Assembly (NCBI GenBank): GCA_021802375.1
Contig: JAKAAL010000085.1
Coordinates: 1-10,455, forward strand
Length of the DNA: 10,455 nt
Direction of reading: 5' to 3'
DNA from: Bacillota bacterium
GTDB lineage: Bacteria > Bacillota_E > Sulfobacillia > Sulfobacillales > Sulfobacillaceae
Part shown: one piece after another, positions 1 to 5,691 of the stretch
Layout of the letters: the number at the start of each line of letters is the position of its first letter
Numbering within the stretch: position 1 is the first letter of the stretch
Program-made: the position numbers and the translations under genes
Notes under the pieces: generated by a model
The model's database searches: none
Seen by the model: the letters and a program-made list of their open reading frames with translations, nothing else
Told to the model about the DNA's origin: nothing

Positions 1-761
1 CCGTACTCGGCCCACCAACCGCCGCCGCCGTCATCCAAGGCTTCCCGGCCGGGATTGGGTTCCGTGTTGTGTTCGGCGTGGCCATGGTGATTCTAGCCTA
101 TGCCTTTGCCCTCAGTCGTGACCATTCCCATCGAAAAAATCTTCTTCAGGCCACCGAACCGGTGCCCATCGTCTTACCTCAACCCGTGTGGTCCCGGCTT
201 CAATGGGGTCTGGCGGCGCTTGGATTTCGCGACGGTCTCCTATTCTTTGTACCCGGACTTTATCTCTTTATCGTGACCCACTCGGCCTTATGGTTAGGGT
301 GGTATTTGGGACTGCAGGCTGGTGTGCAAACCCTGGTCTTCTGGTTTCTCGCACGCCACCCGCGCTTATCCTCTTCCCAAGGGCTATGGTGGCTGGCGCT
401 TAGTCTGTCGGTGCTTGCTGGCCTACCATTTTTCTTGGTGCGCCCGGCCGTCGCCATATTTGTCTTAGGAATCCTGGTGGCGCTGGCCTACCCGATTTAT
501 AAGGTGCGGATTGAAGGGTTTACCCTTACGGTAATCCAGCGGGCTTCGGAAGATGCTAGTGAGCGGCTACGCATTACCAGTCTTAAGGAGCTCTGGCTAA
601 ATCTCGGGCGCATGGCGTCTTTTTTAGTGCTCATCTTGGCCATAGTGGCATTTCATCGGATCCCGTCCACCCTCACTGGGTCCTTGGTGGCATGGCCACT
701 AACCACCCTATTGGTGTATCTAAGCTTTGGCCAGTTAGGCATGGTGGGCACGGAGCAGTAG
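1..761 (+). CDS. MFS-type multidrug/solute transporter, C-terminal half (5' partial)
   Basis: The frame is open from the first full codon at position 3, so the gene begins outside the window and about 252 residues are visible. The visible part starts with a transmembrane helix (around VVFGVAMVILAYAFAL), followed by a charged loop (SRDHSHRK) that resembles the central cytoplasmic loop of MFS carriers. Five or six further hydrophobic segments follow, among them GLLFFVPGLYLFIV, LGWYLGLQAGVQTLVFWFL, WWLALSLSVLAGLPFFLV, AIFVLGILVALAYPIY and MASFLVLILAIVAF. This matches the C-terminal six-helix half of a major facilitator transporter in the cytoplasmic membrane. The substrate cannot be told. It ends at TAG 759-761 and converges with the minus-strand gene that ends at 802; no convincing terminator lies between them. 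The MFS assignment rests on topology and composition, not on a signature motif. Confidence 0.7.
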   Translation, partial: VLGPPTAAAVIQGFPAGIGFRVVFGVAMVILAYAFALSRDHSHRKNLLQATEPVPIVLPQPVWSRLQWGLAALGFRDGLLFFVPGLYLFIVTHSALWLGWYLGLQAGVQTLVFWFLARHPRLSSSQGLWWLALSLSVLAGLPFFLVRPAVAIFVLGILVALAYPIYKVRIEGFTLTVIQRASEDASERLRITSLKELWLNLGRMASFLVLILAIVAFHRIPSTLTGSLVAWPLTTLLVYLSFGQLGMVGTEQ

Positions 762-801
762 ACCCAGCTGGGCGCGGTCGGCCTATTTCACGTCCGCGGT
801 C

Positions 802-1221
802 TCATCGGGCACCCCCGCTAGATTTCGGGATTCGGGGAGTGACCCAACACTGAACCGTGAGCATCGCGAAAGTTCCCATCCAGAACCCCAAAATCAACAC
901 GGCGGGGTAGCCTAGTAGATACCTGTTCCATGCGGCCGCTACGATCGATGCAGAGAGATGGTACGTAGCCCAACCGAGCACAACAAATAGCAGCAAGAGA
1001 AGAGATGGCCACAAAACAGGACCAGAGCCTAGCAGCCGGTACACCAAAAACGCCATACAGGCTTCTCCTAGCCCAATAATAAGAAGCGTCGAATTCAGGT
1101 GAGAGGTACCGACAACCGATGGATCCGCCCCAAACACGCGCCATGTCGTCGTGGCTAATAGTTCCATGCCGATGGCACACGCGCTAAGCGCGATGACACC
1201 CGCAATGAGCCCCCGTAGCAT
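802..1221 (-). CDS. small four-helix integral membrane protein, function unknown
   Basis: This encodes 139 residues starting MLRGLIAGVIALSACAIG. I see four hydrophobic segments: GLIAGVIALSACAIGMELLA, LLIIGLGEACMAFLVYRLL, WPSLLLLLFVVLGWATYHL and YPAVLILGFWMGTFAMLTV. The C-terminal tail is short and polar (RIPKSSGGAR). I chose the ATG at 1221 because a GGGGAG/GGGAG ribosome binding site lies 4-9 nt upstream. The longer reading from GTG 1248 has no binding site and would place that site inside the coding region. A good sigma-A-like promoter lies just upstream at 1274-1302. I recognise no family; there are no catalytic or ligand motifs. It converges with the MFS gene, so it is probably transcribed alone. 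That it is a real gene is supported by the promoter, binding site and regular helix pattern; its role is unknown. Confidence 0.65.
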   Translation of the reverse strand: MLRGLIAGVIALSACAIGMELLATTTWRVFGADPSVVGTSHLNSTLLIIGLGEACMAFLVYRLLGSGPVLWPSLLLLLFVVLGWATYHLSASIVAAAWNRYLLGYPAVLILGFWMGTFAMLTVQCWVTPRIPKSSGGAR

Positions 1222-1225
1222 CGCA

Positions 1226-1236
1226 CTCCCCTCCCC
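1226..1236 (-). promoter_or_regulatory. ribosome binding site that fixes the start at 1221
   Basis: On the minus strand this reads GGGGAGGGGAG, 4-9 nt before ATG 1221. No comparable site precedes the GTG at 1248 or the ATG at 1245, so the shorter reading is preferred. Confidence 0.6.
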
Positions 1237-1273
1237 GACTCTCATCACAAACTACACGCTTCATGCCGCGATT

Positions 1274-1302
1274 ATTAGATCATACGCACGATGGATTGTC
1301 AG
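1274..1302 (-). promoter_or_regulatory. sigma-A-type promoter for the membrane protein gene
   Basis: The minus strand shows a -35 box CTGACA (1302-1297), a 17-nt spacer and a -10 box TCTAAT (1279-1274). TGA directly before the -10 forms an extended -10 element. Each box matches the consensus at five of six positions. Transcription would start near 1267, giving a leader of about 45 nt before ATG 1221. Confidence 0.55.
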
Positions 1303-1489
1303 GTGTACCGCGAACGTTCGGGGACATCCAGGAAAATATTAAGGGGCCTGGAATCTACTAGTGGGCACAGGGCAAGATTCTTAACAGTTGAGCGGCGAGG
1401 ACGCCAGAGGGACTTTGGCTCCACACCCCGAAACAAGCCCGCCCAGCACGATAACCGAAACCAGAGGGTTTGAACAGTTTCCTTAAATG
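1303..1489. other. intergenic stretch without a recognised gene
   Basis: There is no open frame here with a ribosome binding site or a protein-like composition. It separates the membrane protein promoter from the IS607 element. The left boundary of the element may lie within its last part, since IS607 elements lack long terminal inverted repeats and cannot be delimited from one copy. Confidence 0.4.
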
Positions 1490-1518
1490 TTGTTTATATT
1501 TGTCTAATAATGTAAAAT
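1490..1518 (+). promoter_or_regulatory. candidate promoter of the IS607 tnpA gene
   Basis: TTGTTT (1490-1495), a 17-nt spacer and TAAAAT (1513-1518) form a plausible promoter in an AT-rich stretch. The predicted transcription start falls at about 1525, the tnpA ATG itself, and no ribosome binding site precedes that ATG. The mRNA may therefore be leaderless. The match is moderate and AT-rich DNA gives such hits easily. Confidence 0.3.
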
Positions 1519-1524
1519 CATGAT

Positions 1525-2154
1525 ATGGAACGAAAATTGGTGAGTATTCACTAAGCTGCGCAATTTTTGGAGGTCACCCCGACGACCTTGCGTCGATGGG
1601 AGCGAGAGGGACGGCTCGTACCGGATGGACGGACTCGCGGCGGGGATCGGCGCTATGATCTGAATCGCTTGGGATCCGAGCCTCAAGGCTCGGACAATCC
1701 TGATCGCAAAACCGTGGCCTATGCGCGGGTGTCGAGTCCTGATCAGAAAGACGATCTCGACCGGCAAAAGCAAGTGCTCGAGCTCTATTGTGCTCGCCAA
1801 GGCTGGACCTTTGAGGTTATCGCCGACCTCGGATCGGGGATGAACTACCATAAGAAAGGCTTGAAACGTCTCTTAAATGACATCCTCGCCGACCGGATCG
1901 GTCGGCTGGTCGTGATCCACAAGGACCGTCTCTTACGCTTGGGTGCGGAGCTCGTCTTTGCGATCTGCGAAGCCCAGCACGTCGAAGTACTGATTCTCAA
2001 TCAGGGCGAAGACACGACCTGTGAGGAAGAGTTGGCGCCGGATGTCTTGGAAATCATCACGGTCTTTTCGGCCCGACTCTACGGCAGTCGTTCGCGGAAG
2101 AACCAAAAATTGTTGGACGGCGTGAAACACACCGTCCAGGAGGCGTCGTCACGA
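1525..2154 (+). pseudogene. tnpA: IS607-family serine recombinase TnpA, interrupted by a stop at codon 10
   Basis: Reading from ATG 1525 gives MERKLVSIH, then TAA (1552-1554), then AAQFL and onward in the same frame. The part after the stop is a complete TnpA: a MerR-like DNA-binding domain (TPTTLRRWEREGRLVPDG), then the serine-recombinase catalytic domain opening with YARVSSPDQ. The presumed nucleophile is the first Ser of that motif (codon at 1732, residue 70). The conserved block LVVIHKDRLLR, the ending SRSRKNQKLLDG and a short tail follow. An intact copy probably had CAA (Gln) at codon 10, one C-to-T change away. TnpA would cut and join the element's ends during transposition. The native stop was probably TGA at 2152-2154, now CGA, so the frame runs on to 2424. 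A TTG at 1567 could restart translation, but would drop the first helix of the DNA-binding domain. Confidence 0.8.
2138..2143 (+). promoter_or_regulatory. ribosome binding site of tnpB
   Basis: A perfect AGGAGG lies inside the end of tnpA, 7 nt before position 2151, where the tnpB protein similarity begins. The codon at 2151 is ACG, not ATG, so the site is strong but points to a lost start codon. Confidence 0.65.
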
Positions 2155-3314
2155 TTCTCGCCCATAAAATTGCCCTCGACTCCAACGATGTCCAGGAGAC
2201 GTATTTCCGCAAGGCGGCGGGAATTGCGCGGTTTTCCTACAACGGGGCTCTCGCAGAATGGCAGAAGCAATATGATGCGTGGAAAGCCGATCCATCCTTG
2301 TCGAAACCCTCCGAACGCCATCAAAGGGGACCAGTTTCCCTGGATGTTGGAGGTCACCAAGAACGCACCGCAGATGGCGATCAGGCACTTGGGCCAAGCG
2401 TTCAAGAATTTCTTTGCGGGGTAGCCGAGTATCCGATGTTCAAGAAAAAGGGCCGACACGACAGCTTTACGCTGACGAATGATCAATTTGCCATCAAAGA
2501 CCGGAAGGTGCATATTCCTAAATTAGGCTGGGTGCGCCTGCACGAACCATTGCGATTTATCGGAAAAGTGGTCGAAGGCACCGTGTCGCGGACCGCGGAG
2601 CGTTGGTTTTTGAGCGTCACCGTCGAAATTCCCGATGCCCCCAGTGTCCGCCGCGAAAACCAAGCAGTGGTCGGCGTGGATTTAGGCGTGTCGGCGTTGG
2701 CAACGCTTTCGACCGGCGAGAAGGTCGCGGGACCCAAAGCCTATGCCGCCGCACAGAAACAGCTCCGCCGGTTATCGCCGCACTTCAATCGTCAGATGGA
2801 GGACGCCAAAGTCCGCGGCGGGCTAAAGCCCGGCCAGCCGATCCCCAAAGGCATGCATATTCCCTTGTCCCAGAATATGCGAAAAACGCAGCAGCGTCTT
2901 GCTCGACTCCATGCTCGGATTGCGAATATTCGGGCCGATGCTTTGCACCCACTGACCACCGATCTCGTCCATCGTTTCGATGTCATCGCCATCGAGGATC
3001 TGAACATCGCTGGCATGCTCAAAAACCATAAGCTGGCTCGGGTGGTTGCCGACATGGGCTGGGGGGAATTTCGCCGCCAGTTGGAATACAAAGCCGCCCA
3101 GCGCGGCAAGACGGTCATCCTCGTGAATCGCTGGTATCCGAGCAGCAAGATCTGCTCGTCGTGTGGCGACAAAATGCCGAGCATGCCGCTCTCGGTGCGA
3201 GAGTGGACGTGCTCAGAATGTCACACACATCATGATCGCGACGTCAACGCGGCGATCAATCTAAAAAATGTGGCCGAGAGTTCGGTGAGGGGCTCCTCAC
3301 CCGGGTCCGCCTGA
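2151..3314 (+). pseudogene. tnpB: IS607-type TnpB RNA-guided endonuclease, start lost and frameshifted
   Basis: TnpB-like sequence begins at 2151 in frame 3 (ILAHKIALDSNDVQETYFRK), moves to frame 1 between about 2313 and 2423 (NAIKGDQFPWMLEVTKNA, LGQAFKNFFAG) and returns to frame 3 (YPMFKKKGRH) to the stop at 3312-3314. The first shift looks like a small deletion near 2313-2316; the second like one G lost from a G run at 2417-2420. The nuclease residues are all present: RuvC Asp in GVDLGVSAL (codon 2679), Glu in IAIEDLN (2994), Asp in HDRDVNAA (3240), and zinc-ligand Cys codons at 3153, 3162, 3210 and 3219. In family members TnpB cuts DNA next to a short target-adjacent motif, guided by an RNA from the element's right end. 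The longest undisturbed frame is 2298-3314 and starts at a TTG inside the gene. The native C-terminus is uncertain: frame 2 (CGEGLL-like) and frame 1 (MNQEGGDRFGQQ, stop 3433) both resemble TnpB tails, which suggests another small indel near 3285. Confidence 0.8.
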
Positions 3315-3450
3315 CGGCAGGCCTGCTCGGTGACTCGCTTGGGGAGCGTCCTCCGGTGGACGACCGGTCCTTGTGGCCCTAAGAAGCCGTGACGCGATGA
3401 ACCAGGAAGGTGGCGACAGATTTGGTCAGCAATGAGCAAATTTGGATAAG
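3285..3450 (+). ncRNA. candidate omega/reRNA scaffold of the IS607 element
   Basis: Four short hairpins follow one another at the end of tnpB: GTGAGG-GGCT-CCTCAC (3285-3300), GCCTG-ACGG-CAGGC (3309-3322), CGCT-TGGGG-AGCG (3336-3348) and CCGGT-GGACG-ACCGG (3353-3367). In IS200/IS605 and IS607 elements the guide RNA of TnpB is made from this place, overlapping the 3' end of tnpB and running through the right end into flanking DNA. Position and folding fit that. The exact 3' boundary is a guess, and GC-rich DNA can form such stems by chance. Confidence 0.35.
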
Positions 3451-3591
3451 CCCATCAGTACGGTAGATTCCCTTCATTATTTGGTTCCTCCATCCTTTCA
3501 GCGCAATAATAGCAGAATCTCAAGATACCTTACATCATGATCATTAACCCGAAAAATGTCCTCAAGCTATGGCGCATTCTCCAATTCACGA
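3451..3591. other. AT-rich intergenic stretch before the PNGase A gene
   Basis: I see no gene here. It should contain the right boundary of the IS607 element and, if the guide RNA exists, its guide segment. ATCATGAT occurs here (3534-3541) and also just left of tnpA (1517-1524); with only 8 bp this may be chance. Confidence 0.35.
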
Positions 3592-3597
3592 TATAAT
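3592..3597 (+). promoter_or_regulatory. candidate -10 box for the PNGase A gene
   Basis: A perfect TATAAT lies 40 nt before the start codon. I find no good -35 box at 16-18 nt upstream (the region reads near TATGGC), so it may need an activator or be a chance match in AT-rich DNA. The leader would be about 33 nt. Confidence 0.4.
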
Positions 3598-3622
3598 TTT
3601 ACATATTTCCAAATAATTCCAT

Positions 3623-3629
3623 AGGAGGT
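3623..3629 (+). promoter_or_regulatory. ribosome binding site of the PNGase A gene
   Basis: AGGAGGT with a 7-nt spacer to ATG 3637. The in-frame TTG at 3634 would have only 4 nt, so ATG is the better start. Confidence 0.75.
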
Positions 3630-3636
3630 TCCCTTG

Positions 3637-5250
3637 ATGCATAATTTTTTCCGTCCGGCGGCCCTAACGACTGCTGCCGCCGCCACCTTGTTATTACTGG
3701 CGATTCCCGCTCAAGCTAATAGCCAATTTACGACAACGGCCAACCCCATCAGCATCGGTCCACCGCTGCGTCTACCGCAGACAACTCCGGTGATCGTATC
3801 CATCCTCAGCAACCATGGCTTTAATAGTCCCACTCCGGCCACCACGACAGTGACCCTGCCCCAAGGACGTTGGAGTGAGGTGGTGCTCACGGTTACCGGA
3901 ACACAGACCGGGCGACAGTACGACCGCCTCTGCCAGATCTGGGCCGGGGGCACGCAAATCTTTAATGGCGTCACTCCAGAACCCACCCGGCAAGGCATCG
4001 CCTGGTCGGTAAAAAAAGATGTCACGGCATATCTTCCGATGCTGAAAGGATCGCAAAGCTTTACGACGGTGGTCGATAACTACGTCAGCTCAGTCGACAA
4101 TGGGATCCCCAACATTTCGGCCACCTTGTCCTTTTATCCTGCGCATGGAAAGAGCGTGGATCCGAACCCCTGGCACCAAGCCGTCCCATCGAGCATCGTC
4201 CCGTTAAGCACCCAACCCGGGTCCGACACCCTCAACGCCGGGCAGACCTGGAATACCACGGTTAACCTCCCGACTAACGTCGTGGGAGCCACGTTGAATC
4301 TCAATGCAACCGCTCAAATTGGTGATGAGTTTTGGTGGGACAACCAACCGGCTTTTCGTGAAATCGAGATCTCGGTTGACGGCAAGCCCGCTGGCGTTGT
4401 CTGGCCGTATCCCTATATTTACACTGGCGGAGTCAATCCGTTAATATGGCGCCCGATCACGGCGATTCACACCCTAGACATGCCCGCGTATCACATCGAT
4501 CTGACCCCATTTGCGGGCTTGCTCCATGGGAAGCAAACCCTATCGATCACCGTCTTAAACAACCAGGGCTACTGGCTCTTAAACGGTTCCCTACTCCTAT
4601 ATCAGCAACCCGGTGTAGTGACCTCGGGCGCCGTAACCACGGATACCCTGAAATTTCCCACCGCATTCACCAACGGCACCAAGGCCGGGCTCAGTTCGTC
4701 ATCGGGGATTTCTCTACAAAACGAAACAGCCAATACCCAGTACCAAATCCAGGGTACCATTGACGGGCTTAAGGGCAGGCCGTTCACGGCGACGGTGTCG
4801 GGCACGATGAGCTTTTCCAACGACCAGACCAATACCACCCAAGATTTTTGGGGATTGGTGCACGGGGCCCAATATGTGACCACCACCGAATCTGTCACCG
4901 GCCACGGGGGCACGCAAACTCGAACGTCTCAAACCGCCTATACCATCGACTCGGGCGGAGGGTATTATCAACAAAGTTCTAGCTTCTTCCTGCCGGACAA
5001 TGTTACCCAAAGTTTAAGCGTCAACCGGGAACAAAGTGGAAGCGGCGTACCCACTTATCGCAGTTCTCTCTACGAAAATATTCAAGGGTATGGCGTTTTG
5101 CAGCAAGGGAGCACCAATATCTCACAGGGTGCCACGACTGGCGTGTCGATGTTTCACGACTCCACCGGCTATCGTTACCATGCCTTCGTGATGGCGCGCG
5201 GAGGGATTTTGCTCATCGATCAGGTCGGCGCCACCGGACCCTCCCGCTAA
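3637..5250 (+). CDS. secreted peptide-N4-(N-acetyl-beta-glucosaminyl)asparagine amidase A (PNGase A) homologue
   Basis: The protein has 537 residues. A signal peptide (hydrophobic core AALTTAAAATLLLLAIPAQA, likely cleaved after the AQA near residue 27) sends it outside. Residues about 30-325 match the PNGase A fold of plant and fungal enzymes: GRQYDR (residues 92-97), EPTRQGIAWSVKKD, DEFWW (230-234), VWPYPYIYTGG (from 255) and NPLIWRPI, all in family order. The family splits N-glycans from asparagine of glycoproteins or glycopeptides and accepts core alpha-1,3-fucose; activity here is inferred. Residues about 330-537 form a Ser/Thr/Gly-rich, beta-like region (TVSGTMSFSNDQT, YYQQSSSFFLPD, FVMARGGILLID) that I do not recognise. 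It follows the IS607 remnant, has its own ribosome binding site, ends at a strong hairpin and precedes the S53 peptidase gene. The fold call is firm; substrate and the C-terminal role are open. Confidence 0.85.
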   Translation: MHNFFRPAALTTAAAATLLLLAIPAQANSQFTTTANPISIGPPLRLPQTTPVIVSILSNHGFNSPTPATTTVTLPQGRWSEVVLTVTGTQTGRQYDRLCQIWAGGTQIFNGVTPEPTRQGIAWSVKKDVTAYLPMLKGSQSFTTVVDNYVSSVDNGIPNISATLSFYPAHGKSVDPNPWHQAVPSSIVPLSTQPGSDTLNAGQTWNTTVNLPTNVVGATLNLNATAQIGDEFWWDNQPAFREIEISVDGKPAGVVWPYPYIYTGGVNPLIWRPITAIHTLDMPAYHIDLTPFAGLLHGKQTLSITVLNNQGYWLLNGSLLLYQQPGVVTSGAVTTDTLKFPTAFTNGTKAGLSSSSGISLQNETANTQYQIQGTIDGLKGRPFTATVSGTMSFSNDQTNTTQDFWGLVHGAQYVTTTESVTGHGGTQTRTSQTAYTIDSGGGYYQQSSSFFLPDNVTQSLSVNREQSGSGVPTYRSSLYENIQGYGVLQQGSTNISQGATTGVSMFHDSTGYRYHAFVMARGGILLIDQVGATGPSR

Positions 5251-5301
5251 ACGCTCAGTGAGAATTCCGCCAGACCTAGCGACTCCAGTGGATGACATAA
5301 T

Positions 5302-5338
5302 AACCCGTAGGGCCATCCTAAGGATGGCCCTACGGGTT
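5302..5338 (+). terminator. strong hairpin after the PNGase A gene
   Basis: AACCCGTAGGGCCATCC pairs perfectly with GGATGGCCCTACGGGTT around a TAA loop, a 17-bp stem starting 51 nt after the stop codon. Only TT follows, so the U-tract is poor. It may terminate inefficiently or protect the mRNA 3' end, and being symmetrical it could act on both strands. Confidence 0.6.
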
Positions 5339-5677
5339 CCTCACGGAGGATGCGGACTATCCGACACCGTGGCCCAATTCCCGGGCACAGTTGAGAAAAA
5401 TGGCGCCAACCGGTCCGATTTTTACCTTGGTAATCCAGCCAGGCAAAAATCCGAGTCTGTTCCAATTCTCAGCATGGCATCAGGATGGCCCCACGGAGCT
5501 CCTTAGAATTCTTCACAATTTCTCTGAGATTTGATAATAATATTTCTTGACTGCCAATTGATGACCTCCCCATATCCGCCATGATCCCACGAATTCTATA
5601 GCCAGGTGGGGCCGATCAACGCGTGATTCAAATCGACCCGTCAACCTGCGCGGTAATAGGCCACCACAATCCACTCC
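5339..5677. other. intergenic region between PNGase A and S53 peptidase genes
   Basis: No gene is supported; open frames here lack ribosome binding sites and protein-like composition. An AT-rich segment at about 5510-5550 contains promoter-like pieces (TTCACA 5512-5517, GATAAT 5533-5538, TTGACT 5547-5552), but no pair has the right spacing, so I place no promoter. AGGATGGCCCCACGG at 5482-5496 repeats the right arm of the upstream hairpin (5321-5335) with one mismatch. The leader before ATG 5692 is probably long, 100 nt or more. Confidence 0.4.
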
Positions 5678-5684
5678 AAGGAGG
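5678..5684 (+). promoter_or_regulatory. ribosome binding site of the S53 peptidase gene
   Basis: AAGGAGG with a 7-nt spacer to ATG 5692. It decides the start: the longer frame from 5623 has no such site and would put polar residues before the signal peptide. Confidence 0.8.
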
Positions 5685-5691
5685 CTTTGGC

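Larger units (their letters stand above)
1490..3450 (+). mobile_element. degenerate IS607-family insertion sequence (tnpA + tnpB)
   Basis: The element carries the two genes typical of IS607 in the usual order and strand: a MerR-like/serine-recombinase transposase, then the RNA-guided nuclease TnpB. Both are damaged: an in-frame TAA in tnpA, a lost ATG/TGA junction between the genes, and at least two frame changes in tnpB. The boundaries are approximate. IS607 ends carry no long inverted repeats and transposition makes no target duplication that could mark them here. The right end should lie shortly after the tnpB tail, near 3435-3520. The element sits between the small membrane protein gene and the PNGase A gene. 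Confidence 0.8.

Noticed and set aside
763..772. CCCAGCTGGG palindrome between the convergent genes as a terminator
   Set aside because: It has no loop and no T-run, and only 10 bp, so it is not a convincing terminator.
1222..1248. GTG 1248 or ATG 1245 as start of the small membrane protein
   Set aside because: Neither has a ribosome binding site, and the only good site lies just before ATG 1221.
1291..1473. Short plus-strand open frame in the intergenic region
   Set aside because: No ribosome binding site and an Arg-rich composition without protein-like pattern.
1567..2424. One recombinase protein of 285 residues starting at TTG 1567
   Set aside because: The start skips the first helix of the DNA-binding domain and the end is out-of-frame tnpB sequence plus a TnpB fragment. 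The gene is better described as a pseudogene from 1525 to the lost stop at 2152.
2079..2513. Minus-strand open frame opposite tnpB
   Set aside because: It is the shadow of TnpB coding sequence, which matches a known family on the other strand.
2298..3314. TTG 2298 as the natural tnpB start
   Set aside because: TnpB sequence continues upstream in the same frame to 2151, where a ribosome binding site is correctly spaced. TTG 2298 is internal.
5258..5506. Short plus-strand open frame after the PNGase A gene
   Set aside because: It runs through the hairpin, has no ribosome binding site and shows no recognisable domain.
5623..5691. Longer S53 peptidase starting at 5623
   Set aside because: It would add 23 mainly polar residues before the signal peptide, and AAGGAGG precedes ATG 5692.
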